Positions 20,505 through 30,710 of a stretch of 64,000 nucleotides of DNA are shown here, one piece after another. The notes under the pieces are model-generated. The model ran no database searches and was not told where the DNA came from. It saw only the letters and a list, made by a program, of their open reading frames with translations. Numbering within the stretch: the first letter of the stretch is position 1; each line of letters opens with the position of its first letter. The translations under genes and the position numbers were made by a program. The DNA is from Neonectria sp. B-13 (taxonomy: Eukaryota; Ascomycota; Sordariomycetes; Hypocreales; Nectriaceae): the NCBI GenBank assembly GCA_002682825.1, contig NOKP01000007.1, forward strand, positions 806,001 to 870,000. Reading direction: 5' to 3'.

Positions 20505-22013
20505 TCACGATATTGCCACTTTGATCCTGCAACTTGTCAGTCGATCGTCAACCTCCGGTTTCTATTCACTCACCTCCTCAACCCCTCGGTCACCGTCTTC
20601 GAATCTTGCGTGTACACGAGCCGGAACCACCCCGGCCTCGAAGAGTGCTCCTCCCTCGGATGCAAGAACACACCTGCATCCATCAACTTCCTCGCCAGTG
20701 CAAACTCGGCGTTGGCCTCCCCGCCAAGCTCAGCGGGCAGATACGGCGACAAGTCGACCCAGACGAAGAACCCGGCGTTGCTCCCGGCCAAGTACCGCAC
20801 GCCCATGTCGCGCAGCCCCCGCGTGACGTGGGCGTGCGCAGCCGTGAGCTTCTCCCGCGAGGACGCGATGAAGGCGCGGCACCACTGCCGGTCCTCCAGC
20901 ATGGCGGTGCCGATGGCAAGGCTGGCGCCCGACGGGTTGTGGAAGCGCATGGCGGCGGCGACGGCGGCGAGGACGGGGCGGCTGCGGGTGATGATGGCGC
21001 CGAGGCGGAGGCCCGCGGCGCCGAAGTCCTTGCTGAGGCCGTAGGTGACGTGCAGGAGCGCCGGGTCGATGAGGGCCGTGGTGTTGATGGAGAGGATAGA
21101 GGTGAACGGGGTGGTGTCGGGGCTGTCGGTTGCGAAGACGGAGCAGGCGTAAATTTCGTCGCTCAGCAGGTGCAGTTGGTGCTTTTGGCAGAACTGCATG
21201 ATCTTGATGAGAGTGTTTCTTGGGTAGCATTTGCCTAGACATCCTTGGTCAGTTTATTGTGCCGAAGCAACTGGGACTCGGCGATGGGGGACCAACCTAA
21301 GGGGTTGTTCGGGTTGACTATCAAGACCATCTTCACCTCAACGCCCTCAGCACCCGACCTCCGCAAAGCCTCCTCGAACCGATCCACGACGCTCTCGTCA
21401 AAGCAGTCCTCGGCATCCGTGTCGGCGTACACGACGCGGACCTGGGACTTGTTCCCAAAGTCGAGCTCGAAGCGGCCGTACACGGGCCGGCTGGTCAGCA
21501 CGCCGTCGCCGGGGTCCGCCACGGCCCAGGCCAGCACGTCGTGCATGGCTGTGGCGGCGCCGACGCACTGGACCGTGTCGGCGGCGATGGGCGTGTGCGG
21601 CGCGAGATACTCGTTCAGGTGCGCGGCCACGGCGCGGGGGAATCGCGGGCCGCCTGCGACGGAGCCGCGGTAGAGGAGGGATGAGGCCGAGAGCGTGGTC
21701 TTCGGATCACGGCCGTATAAGCGGGTGTTGTCCCGGGACTCTGTTGGGTACGAGATGTCGGACAACTTACATGCTTGTTGGCAAACTCCACTACCTCGTC
21801 GGTTACCAGCGCCTGGAAATCTCTTAGTCTATTGTAAGTGCTCGCCGAGACACGACAACTTACATTCTCGGCGGTTGCGAACGATATAATCCCCGAAGGT
21901 TTGCTTTCTTCATCATACTGCCCTCGAGGAGCGAACCTCCAAGGCACATCCAAACTGTCCACTGTCTCCGTTGCTCTTTTAGAAAGGAGTCCGGCCATTG
22001 TACTTGCTTTCAA
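20505..22013 (-). CDS. ACC-synthase-like PLP aminotransferase (class I/II), 5 exons
   Basis: Pyridoxal-phosphate enzyme of the aminotransferase class I/II fold, closest in style to fungal 1-aminocyclopropane-1-carboxylate synthase-like proteins. Exons: 22013-21864, 21812-21771, 21699-21297, 21234-20574 and 20526-20505, giving 425 aa. Visible motifs are GIISFATAEN joined to ALVTDEVVEFANKH, the substrate/PLP stretch VNPNNPLGKCYPRNTL, LLSDEIYA, and the PLP lysine in TYGLSKDFGAAGLRLG. The Arg for the carboxylate is in FRLVYTQ. The second intron (21700-21770) ends in an unusual AAG acceptor and is the least certain boundary. The last exon is short and rests on a GTGAGT donor and a GACTGAC branch site. 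The start could also be the second Met at 21998. The substrate cannot be told from sequence. Confidence 0.85.
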
Positions 22014-22408
22014 AAGTGTTGACTATTGCTCTGTTGCCGAGATTCTCGGCATGGACATGGATAGACTACGGTCCCCGGGTCAATTAAACCTCACTTCGGA
22101 GAGGGGCTGATGAGTCATCTGTATGCATCAGGTTATTCACTCATATTGCCTCAACGACCTATTAAGAAAATGCCGCCTTGCTGCTATCGAGCGGGTGTTG
22201 TGTCTTGCAGATTCTCTCCCGTCTAGTCTTTCGTCTTGTTGTTGCTGTAAAAGACTGATGTCTCTTTTGGCTGGAGGGGTATTAATGTGAACTCGGTGGC
22301 TTACATGAAGAAACGACGTATAGAATGGATCAGTATTCAACACTAGACTTGAGTAACAAATTATTTCCACGATTGGTCGCCAAAGCCTCTCCCAAACAGA
22401 CAGTCTCT

Positions 22409-23055
22409 TCACTTCAAATTAAACAATCTAGCCTTATACCGTCCTGCCTCTTGCCTCGATATTACCTCGCCATCCATTATCCCCAAAACGTATGCTTCAC
22501 CAATAAGAACCCAATAGTTCCCAACAGCGCGCAAAACAGAGGGCACACGGCATCCTTTTACGACAACATTATTGTCCTTCAGTTGAATTTCGGAAGGCGC
22601 CAGACCTAGCCGACCCGTTTTAGTAACGAACAACCGCCGACCCATGACGGCTCTCGTTACAGCAACCGAGAAGTTATGGATAGACCTATAACGAACTTTA
22701 CTAGAGTGGTTGAGGAAGTTGTCAAATTCTCGTCCGAAAGATTGCGTGACCTGACAACCCATACAGTCTTTACGTGGCGCAATTATTCGCCAGAAAAGCT
22801 TCATGGTTTCGTTTCCTACCTACCCTTTGAGCCGTGATATACTACCAGCGCCGTATAGTTGACAAACATTGATCAAGTGTATTCTGCAGTCGCGGCCGCA
22901 TCTTCATCAACCAAAGCGTTCGGATCAAAGTGTGATCCGTGATCCAAGGTCGCTTTTGAGCCCCTTAGTATACTTCTGACAAAAGTCTTGCACATCGTGA
23001 TAATTCGCTCTTGTCTACAACCACCGCCATCTTCACTTGGCAAATGACCATCCAT
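22409..23055 (-). pseudogene. Truncated HET-domain protein remnant (C-terminal part)
   Basis: The frame 22804-22409 carries the typical C-terminal block of heterokaryon-incompatibility proteins: GRRLFVTKTGRLGLAP, then KGCRVPSVLRAVGNYWVLIGE and AYVLGIMDGE. A second frame (23055-22873), ending in a TGA, resembles the middle linker of the same family. The N-terminal HET domain is absent, and the space upstream is taken by the siroheme gene ending at 23247 on the same strand, so the gene is cut off. The C-terminal block is very similar in layout to the HET protein at 63138-64000. Seen: motifs and breaks. Inferred: decayed gene; an intact short protein from 22804 is less likely. Confidence 0.6.
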
Positions 23056-23246
23056 GCCGAGGGTTGAGCGAGATGTTGTGAAAGTGCAAGAAATACTTCT
23101 CGAGACTTCGCGTTAAAGAGGTAATTGTTCATCTGGTATTCAAAATCCAACTCCAAAAAATGCTACAAACCCGCTATGATGATACCAAACTCCCATTTTC
23201 CCTTCCGGACCAGCCCTGTGTACATATAAAGCCTTAGCCCTCGTGC

Positions 23247-25031
23247 CTATTCGCGCAACTTCTCCAGACCCAACGTAAAGTCCTCGACCTCCAAGCCTCG
23301 GAATCCCTCCTCAACGACCCAAGCCCGGCCCTTCTCCTTAGCATGGAGAAATTCGCAGGCCCGTCCCACAACCAACAGACCAGGCGGCCGGCTGCCCTCG
23401 GCCTCGATGGCTTCGGCGACGTGCTCGAGGGTCGTGCGGATGACGCGCTGGTCTGGGCAGCTGGCACGCTCGATGACAGCGCAGGGCGTGTTTCTCGGCC
23501 ACAGGGTGCGATTCATCAAGGGAGGAGCAACTTCAGCCAATGGCGGCTGGACAGCTGCGGCTTCTTCTTTGGCAAGCTCCAGCTCAATGGGCGTGGTGAG
23601 CTCGTGAACGAGGCCGGAAATGCGGTGCAGGGCCATGAGGAAGACGACGGTGCGGCTTGCCACGTACTCGGGGGGTGTAGGCGGCTTGCCCTTCTTTCCA
23701 GTGCCTGTGCAGATCAGGACTTGGTCAGCGACGTCACGCTGGGTTGGGGGGATGGCGGCGAATAGGGGCGCGCTGAGAGCGCTGGTGATGCCGGGCAGCA
23801 CGGAGACGCGGTCGCCCAGGCCGTGTTCGCGGAAGAAGGCCACCTCCTCGCCGCCGCGGCCGTAGATGAACGGATCTCCCTGCTTAAGACGGAGCACCGT
23901 TTTGCCAGCCCGGACGCCGGCGAGCGCCATCGCCAGCAACTCCTCCTGGGCACGCTCGGCGTTTCCTGGGAACTTGCGGGCGATCTCAACGGGCGTGCGG
24001 CGCGGGATCAGGTCGAGAACACCGGCCGGGACAAGCTTGTCGGCGAGGATGAGGTCGGCCGCCTTGATGGCTTTGTGGGTGGCCTGGGTGAGGAGATCCG
24101 GGTGGCCCGGCCCGCTGCCGGCGAGGATGAGACTGCCGACTCGCTTCTCCGAGTGATCACTCCGCTTGACGTCGGGACCCGCGGAGCCGGGATAAGACTT
24201 GAGGACGGCCTCGACGTCGTCGTCGTCAATGGCGGCGAGGCGCTTCAGGGGCCAGTACTCGCACACCTGGCCGAGCCAGCGCATACGGCGGTTCTTGGCG
24301 TCCTCGTCGGTGACGAGGCGGTTGAAGTGGGCGGCCTGATCGACCGAGTCTTCCAGCGAGGACTCCTCCTGGGCGAGGCAGTCCTCGCTGTGGATGCGGC
24401 GGCGGATATCGCCCAGGCGCGCACAGGCGGACCCGAGGCTGGCGGGCAACGACGCCGCGATCTCGCGGCGGATGCGCGAGGCCAGCTTGCAGCCGCGGCC
24501 GTTGGTGGTGACGCCGATCTGCAGCGGGCCGTCGGTGTGCGTGGAGAGGAGCGAGAAGGTGCAGAGCTGGGGGGCGTCGACGACGTTGACGGGGATGCGG
24601 TGGCGCTTGCACAGCTTTGCGATGTGTTGGCCTAGAGGCAGACGGGTCAGTTTGGACAGTCCATGGTGCCAACTTCACGGAGACGACTAAGACGCACTCA
24701 TAGGATCCCGGGGCCCGGAGGTGACAAAGACAGCGTCGACCACGCCGTCGACCTCGTCACGGCCAAGCCGCAGCAGATCGCCGTCCTCAAAGGCCTTCTT
24801 GCGCCACTGGACCTGGCCATCGTCGATGCGCTTCTGGAGGCTGTAGTGAAGCTCGGCGCCCTCGGGGGCGATGAGGATCGGGCGGGCGCCGGCGTTGACG
24901 GACTGGCCGCAGCGCGAGGCGGCGAGTGGGTTGGTACCGACGACGAGGTGGATGCTGTCCCTGCAGTTGAGGGCGGCGAGGAGAGAAGTTGGCGCCGGAG
25001 TCGTCGCGGCGGTTGGTGGTGAAGCTGCCAT
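23247..25031 (-). CDS. MET1: Siroheme synthase / uroporphyrinogen-III C-methyltransferase, 2 exons
   Basis: Makes siroheme, the cofactor of sulfite and nitrite reductases. Exons 25031-24698 and 24631-23247 give 572 aa. The N-terminal half is a Met8/CysG-type NAD-binding module (LVVGTNPLAASRC, then GARPILIAPEG; DAVFVTSGPRDP followed by SQHIAKLCKRHRIPVNVVD), with the small helical domain QIGVTTNGRGCKLASRIRRE. The C-terminal half is the SAM-dependent methyltransferase: LILAGSGPGHPDLLTQAT, LILADKLV, LRLKQGDPFIYGRGGEE and VLPGITSALSAP. The size and two-part build match fungal Met1-like proteins. Whether the N-terminal part is catalytically active cannot be judged. The gene is rich in G+C and has one 66-nt intron. 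Confidence 0.92.
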
Positions 25032-25895
25032 GTTGAGAGTTGTTTTTGTTTGTGCGTGAGGACTGAGAACAACTTTGTTCCTTTTCCCTTCCCTTTGACG
25101 CTCCGTCCCGCCTTGTGCTTCGTGCTTCAAAGACGGTTTGGTGCAAGTCCTGACTCGCGAATACTCCAAAACGGAAAACCTTCCTTTTCTTCAGCACTAG
25201 GCCGGTACGAATTACCCAGGCAACGATCAAGCAACGGCGTAGAAGCAAGTCAATGGGTCAAATCACTCTCTCCAAGATCGACTCCTTGCATCCCGCAACC
25301 CGACTTCGCGCTGGCTTATAAACGGCGCCGCATTACCAAAAACTATGGGACCCCGGTCCCGCCATGCCGCTAGAAAAGAGCCCGAGGGGAACTTCTCCGT
25401 TCAACTGGGGTCCAAATCTTCGCCCCTCGTTCGCCCACCAAAATTTCCGCTTCCTCATATTGGCCCAAGCTGACGCCATCTGTCCGCGTGGGCCTGGCGC
25501 CCTATCACGACCTTCGGCCTGTCGGCGTCCCGCCCGCGGGCGGCAGTCATATCTCACTGTGCCCGCCACCGACTTCCGCGGCACCGCGACCGGAGATGTC
25601 GAAATCCCGCTGCGCGATGAGATAGGAGATGCGAAATCCAGGCATTTTATCGGGTTTCGGCGTCGCTCCAATACGCAGTACAAAGACAGACACCCAGTGA
25701 CCCGATTAACCCTGATACAACCACGTGACCCATACACTCAGCGAACCATCCCCTCGATTCCTTATCGGTCTGTTATCGGGGAAACACCCCCACCAAGCAA
25801 AAATATTCAGGGTCCAACATCATCCATCACCCGCACGACCTCCCGGAGGGCAAAAAGAGAAAGCCGCGCTATGCTCGCAATCGAAATATAGGAAA
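25032..25895. other. Intergenic, siroheme gene promoter
   Basis: Leader and promoter of the siroheme gene (-) and the 3' flank of the tRNA. A 175-codon plus-strand open stretch (25364-25891) runs into the tRNA and has no domain, so I treat it as chance. Confidence 0.6.
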
Positions 25896-25978
25896 AGCCC
25901 GATGCGGGGGTCGAACCCGCAACCTTGAGATTGCGTACTCGTAAGAGTCTCACGCTCTACCGATTGAGCTAACCGGGC
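25896..25978 (-). tRNA. tRNA-Lys(CTT) with 10-nt intron
   Basis: Read on the minus strand, the acceptor stem GCCCGGT pairs with ATCGGGC, and the discriminator base is at 25896. The D-arm starts TAGCTCAATCGGTAGAGC, the anticodon stem is TGAGA/TCTCA, and the T-arm is GCGGGTTCGACCCCCGC. The anticodon CTT is at 25945-25943, followed by A37. An intron of 10 nt (25941-25932) sits at the canonical place one base after the anticodon. The mature length is 73 nt plus CCA, as expected for tRNA-Lys. Confidence 0.96.
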
Positions 25979-26342
25979 GTGGCTCTTGTTTGATGAAAGC
26001 TCCACGAAGCACAATCGCCTCATCAACTTACACGGACCCGCGTGGGCAAAGTGTGAAAATTTTGTTCGTGCAGGTGGGCATGACCCACCACCAACGGGGC
26101 CTAACTTGTACCGTTGAGATCGAGTGTTATTACCTTGACATCTAACATGCAGTTTGTGTGGGCTTGAAAAGTTGTCCATAGCAGTCAAAACTCACTACCG
26201 AGAGGTTGATGATTGAAGGTGTTGAGATATATTGTACATCCTTTGCTATTTCCAAGCTGAACGCCACCCCTCCCAGTGCCTTCATACACAATCATTTCCC
26301 TGGCTTTTGTACATTCATTTTACAGTTAGTTGATCGCGTAAC
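25979..26342. other. Intergenic between tRNA and RSM22
   Basis: Contains the upstream flank of the tRNA (-) and the 3' end of RSM22 (-). No gene seen. Confidence 0.6.
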
Positions 26343-28808
26343 TCATAATCTGCCCCCCCGTTTCTTGTCTTCGAGAGCCAGCTGAGCCTCAACCTCCTCG
26401 TCCATCTGCTTCGAAATTATACGTTCCTCCTCCTCTTCTGCATCCATCAGCTCCTTCATAAGGTCCTTCTTCTGGGTCTTCTTGTTTTTCGCTCGCCTCT
26501 CTCGGGGCGCATTCTTCTCGCCAGCACTGATACCGCCAGGTCCCATGGTGATTTCCACCCGGCGCGGCTTTGACCCCTGGCCAGCTCTCTTGCCGCCGTC
26601 ATCTGGTCCTCTGCCAGCACGAGCTTCCCGTGGCACTCGCGTCTTGGCACCGAGAGCCCACAGATCTCCCCATCGCGACTTGCGGGCGTCGTGATAGGCT
26701 AGCTTGCTGAAGCTCTTTGGTACCGTCCATCGTTCAAGCCTTCCCTCCGGTGTGCAAAGATCCAATGTGACGTGTCCCTTGCGCTTCAGAGGACGCAGAA
26801 CCGATCGCGGAAGAGTCTGCATGTCTGGCTTCTCCTCCGTGTTCTCGAATCCCTTGAAGGCTAAGTTTGTGGCCTCCTTGCCCGTCAATGGGCTCTTTTT
26901 CTCTATTCCTCGGCGTATGGCCACGTAACTGAAGTCAACGTCGCCTTGGTTGTGTTGACCTGAGCCAAGCACTCGGCTGTAGAAGGCCGGCCGCACGAAC
27001 CGCTGGTTGAAGGAGCAAAAGTCTTTGCGTCCGCGGCTCTTTCCGGGTATCTGATACATCGGGCAAACACCTTGGTTGGTGCATGGCGCAACGACATGGC
27101 CGGGCTCTCGCTCGCGCTGGTAAGCTGGGTTGGGGTTCTCGGGAAGGTTGTCAGGCTGTCCAGCCTGCGGCAGGAGAAACTGCTTCAAGATGGTGTCTCT
27201 GGCGTGGGCTACAGCCTCGAAGCCACGGGGATGGGCCTTCTCCACCATAATGAGAATCCCGCCATCTTTGTTCAGCAGACTCCAGAGATTGTTGAGGATC
27301 GCTTGTCGGTAATGGTCCTGTTCCTCGTTGAGGAAGAGGTGCGATGCGATGATGATGTCGTAGCTCTTTCGAACCTGCGGCTTATCTCCAGCATCGAGAT
27401 GCCCACCACGCATCTCTCCAGAGTGCTCGTAGTCGGGCAGTCTCGGCAGGAACGTCGTATTTTCCAAGAAGGTCTTGACCCGCTGTCGCAACCGGTCTGA
27501 TCCAACGATAACGGTTTTCTTGCCAGGAGGCTCAAGACCACGGACTTCTCCCTTTTCCTTCAGCAGATCCCATTCGGCTCGAACAATCTCGTCCCAAGCA
27601 ATCAAGCCAGCGCCGCCCGATCCCGCGTCTAGAACATTGAGCCCGCCAGCCTTCAGCCCCGTCTGCAACCATTCAGTTCCAACCCGTTTCCTCACCTCCT
27701 TCAAAATGGACATTGTAGAGGCGTAGGCTGGAGGTAGAGATCCTGCGATAAAAGCATCCGCCTCAATCTCGGTCATGTGTCGCTGATCCGCTGGGAGACC
27801 AACTCCTTGCATCGGACCGGTCTTGTTCCAAGACGGGGTTGCAGGCGAATTGGGTAGGCCCGCGCCGCCAAAGGCTTCTTCGGCTGCCTTTTTGACATGA
27901 TCGATGTGGGTTCTGTCCAAAAGCTCGCGGATAGGAGTGATCAGCTGGTCTCGAGGGAGAGCAAGCTCGACCAATTCGTCGTAGAAGCGGCCCTCGACTG
28001 AGAGAGGGTGGAATCGGCGTGTATCGGCCAACTCCTTTTGGTTATACTCTTCTTCCTCCGGCCAAGTCCTGGCTTCCTCAGCCTGTCGTTGCAGCTCTTC
28101 TTCCTCCCTCGCTGCCGCCTTCTCTTCCGCTTCACGTTGTTTTTTCTGGCTAATCTCAAAATCTTTAGAAAGCTTCTGCATGGCATCGTATTCTCTCTGA
28201 TTCCTTGCGACCAAGTCCACGTATCCGGGAGCATGTTGAGCCAGGTTCATTGAGTCTGTTTCGTCGACTTGTTCCTCGGGGACCGTATTTTCTGTGACTT
28301 CTCCCTCTTCGCGGGGAATCTCGTAAGCGATCTCCTCAAGCTCGCCGTCCTCAAGCTGTCGGATTACAGTCCCCTCGTTATCCGGTCGTGGTGGTTGCGG
28401 CCCCATATCAGCATGGGTATCGATACCGACATCCTCGGGCAGGGTCTCTCGCAGCGGCGGTCCGTACAGTCGCTCGTACAGGGCGTATTCCTCCTGGTTC
28501 AAGTAGCCCTTCGGCAGAGTATCTCGGAACCGCTGCTTGGCATCTCGCACGACTTGCTCAATTTCCTCAGGCGATGCGCTCGGGGCGGGTGTGGCGGGCG
28601 TGGCGCCGGCAGGCTCCTGTCGCAGACATCTCGAAGTCGAAAATGCTTGTGTAATTGCGGTGCTCCTATTGGCCTGGGTGAAATGGGAGGGAAGAAAGGC
28701 CTGCGATCGTGCCAGAGGAGTGTGGAGGCTGTAAAAACGAGGTGTAATTAATGAAGAAGACAAATTGCGCCCTGGACAGGCATTCCGGATGCCTCGTGCC
28801 GACAGCAT
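26343..28808 (-). CDS. RSM22: Mitochondrial small ribosomal subunit assembly protein RSM22 (METTL17 family), single exon
   Basis: 821 aa, intronless. Rsm22/METTL17 proteins act in assembly of the mitochondrial small ribosomal subunit and carry an Fe-S cluster. The N-terminus has an Arg-rich presequence (MLSARGIRNACPGR...PRFYSL) typical of mitochondrial import. A long charged region with a coiled-coil stretch (about residues 200-250, EAEEKAAAREEEELQRQ) precedes the methyltransferase-like core with NVLDAGSGGAGLIAW (about residue 395) and ILIMVEKAHPRGFEAV. The Cys cluster is CTNQGVCPMYQ...DFCSFNQRF (about residues 590-620). The C-terminus is lysine-rich and acidic by turns, and less conserved. 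The length is larger than yeast Rsm22 (about 630 aa), as in other moulds. Strong call. Confidence 0.93.
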   Translation of the reverse strand: MLSARGIRNACPGRNLSSSLITPRFYSLHTPLARSQAFLPSHFTQANRSTAITQAFSTSRCLRQEPAGATPATPAPSASPEEIEQVVRDAKQRFRDTLPKGYLNQEEYALYERLYGPPLRETLPEDVGIDTHADMGPQPPRPDNEGTVIRQLEDGELEEIAYEIPREEGEVTENTVPEEQVDETDSMNLAQHAPGYVDLVARNQREYDAMQKLSKDFEISQKKQREAEEKAAAREEEELQRQAEEARTWPEEEEYNQKELADTRRFHPLSVEGRFYDELVELALPRDQLITPIRELLDRTHIDHVKKAAEEAFGGAGLPNSPATPSWNKTGPMQGVGLPADQRHMTEIEADAFIAGSLPPAYASTMSILKEVRKRVGTEWLQTGLKAGGLNVLDAGSGGAGLIAWDEIVRAEWDLLKEKGEVRGLEPPGKKTVIVGSDRLRQRVKTFLENTTFLPRLPDYEHSGEMRGGHLDAGDKPQVRKSYDIIIASHLFLNEEQDHYRQAILNNLWSLLNKDGGILIMVEKAHPRGFEAVAHARDTILKQFLLPQAGQPDNLPENPNPAYQREREPGHVVAPCTNQGVCPMYQIPGKSRGRKDFCSFNQRFVRPAFYSRVLGSGQHNQGDVDFSYVAIRRGIEKKSPLTGKEATNLAFKGFENTEEKPDMQTLPRSVLRPLKRKGHVTLDLCTPEGRLERWTVPKSFSKLAYHDARKSRWGDLWALGAKTRVPREARAGRGPDDGGKRAGQGSKPRRVEITMGPGGISAGEKNAPRERRAKNKKTQKKDLMKELMDAEEEEERIISKQMDEEVEAQLALEDKKRGGRL

Positions 28809-29126
28809 TTTGATATTGTACAGGCTTTTGAGGTTGCCTGGTTCAAGATGTAGTTCGCTTCTGGAACTTTTTTTAGACCGTTCGACGCTGTCGCGCTTTC
28901 ACGTGACCAGCTCTTACTGCCACTTCCCGTCATTCGAGCTAGACCTTCACATATTACGGAACAGTCCATGGGTGGGCAATTATAGTCAATCAAAAAATGA
29001 TTGATTAAGTAGATAATAGAACGCCGAAAGCAGGTTTACCCAGTACAAGTCCCACGCACATAGAATTAATCCTCTCAACGCCCGACATCAATCACTCCTC
29101 CAACCTTCCACTAGTGATGCTTCCAC
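28809..29126. other. Intergenic, RSM22 promoter
   Basis: Short spacer between RSM22 (-) and the 3' end of the thioredoxin-like gene (-). AT-richer; nothing recognised. Confidence 0.6.
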
Positions 29127-29910
29127 TCAGTCACCACCCAAGTCCGCCAGCGTCTTAAACGTAGCTTTCTGCGCCGGAGCCTTCGCACCACCAGGGCCAG
29201 GTTTCCCGCCATTTCCGCCAGCTGCCTGTACCGGCCGGTGGGTGTTGAACAGGGACTTCTCTGCTGCCTTGTATGGATCGAACTGTAACCAGTCAGCCTC
29301 GCTCTCTTCTTAATCTTGCTTTAGGTTACGTGCCGAAAACAAAGATACCAGGTACAGTCCCACGAAGGCAACCAGCGCATTGAGGAGCCACCCGAACTTC
29401 CACGAGAATGAGGACGCCACGGACGCTCGGGCAGCACCAGGGGGGGGCGCCCTCCCGGCGAGGGCCTCGCCGCCGAGCTTCCGGCCAGGTGTCTGGAAGA
29501 CATTGCCACTCGCCTGGCCTGCGCCGCCAAGCTTAACGGCGTTGGTGATGGCCTGTGTCAGGGCAGGCGGGTTCGCTCCCTTGATAGTCTCGACGCATTT
29601 GCCGCCGTGGAAGATCTTGAAGGTGGGCATGGCGGAGACGGCGTTTGCGCGCGCAATACCGGACTGCGAGTCGACGTTGATCTTAGCGAAGGCAACCTTC
29701 TTCGGGCGCGAATGTTCGTTTGCGAGCTTCTCGTAGTGCGGGGCGATCATCTTGCAGGGACCGCACCAGTCGGCGTAGACTATCGAGCCGGTGTTAGTTG
29801 CGCTGGAAGAGAGTGGGAGCGGAGCGGCCGGAAGTACAATCTGCGATGACCACATTGGTGCCGGAAAGCAGGCTCTGCCATTCGGCTTCGGAGCCGATGT
29901 TGACGCTCAT
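29127..29910 (-). CDS. Thioredoxin-like protein with C-terminal membrane anchor, 3 exons
   Basis: Exons 29910-29838, 29779-29349 and 29282-29127 give 219 aa. The first intron has a CTAAC branch site and joins VVIAD to FYADWCGPCKMIAPHYEKLA, the thioredoxin active site with the CGPC redox pair. The thioredoxin fold spans residues 1-105 (FAKINVDSQSGIARANAVSAMPTF contains the cis-Pro). After a Gly/Ala/Pro linker comes one hydrophobic segment (KFGWLLNALVAFVGLYLF, about residues 150-168), then a tail with FDPYKAAEKSLFNTHRP. Unlike free cytosolic thioredoxin (about 105 aa), this form is probably a tail-proximal membrane protein with the redox domain outside the bilayer. The partner and membrane are unknown. 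The second intron donor (GTATCT) is less standard, but the joined sequence reads naturally. Confidence 0.88.
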
Positions 29911-30710
29911 TATTTCGTTATTCGATCTTGCGTTAGCGACGGCGTAGGCAGGAGTTGTTGTGTCTGGATCGTGGGAAGAAGCCAGATCAGGTTGGTTGCC
30001 TTGATGTCCGCATCGCGGACGGACGTGCTGACCAAGCTAAGACGTGACGGCCGGATCTAGCAGGCGGTGACCTGAAACGGCCGTTTCTGCCAGAGCTAGT
30101 CTACCCCACAATCCAGCTTCAGAGCTTATCGGCAATTCCCTGCGTAATGCTGTCATGTCCCACATGGGCACAAGTAAATAACCCTAGTACCTACAAGTAA
30201 ACTCGACGAAATATACGGATACAAAGTAATGAAACTATTTCTATTAGAGAAGGAATATACACTTATCCATAGCAATAAACAACGACACTCCTTTTGAGCT
30301 ATCCTCTACCATCTTAGTTCCCGTCATTGTGCGCAGCGTGTCAATCGCAACCTCCAGGCGGTACACCAAGCATGCACTTCATTGCAAGAAATTATCCGTC
30401 ATCTTCGCCGAGTCCGGCCCTGGAGTACGCAGTGATGGTCACCAACGAGCTGGGCCATATATGCTTCCAGCGTTCCATGGCAAGGAGCCTTGAAAGCACC
30501 AGATCAACAAACCATAGATCAACTTTGCGAGACACCTCTAGGCGACAGTGATACGTTGCATTAGTGGCAAGGGGCGTGATATAGGAATCTAAACAATAAC
30601 TTTTAGGGCGGTGATACCGCAGTTCCTTTATTACAACTCATCAAAAAATCTGATCTTTTCGCTGATCGTCTCTCGCTTCAAGGCAGTACCACTACAGTGC
30701 ATATGCATCT
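29911..30710. other. Intergenic
   Basis: Promoter of the thioredoxin-like gene and 3' flank of the GH55 gene. Becomes AT-rich around 30180-30300. No gene seen. Confidence 0.6.

Noticed and set aside
25364..25891. 175-codon plus-strand open frame
   Set aside because: Rich in Arg/Pro/Ser, no motif, ends against the tRNA gene, and lies in the divergent promoter area of the siroheme gene.
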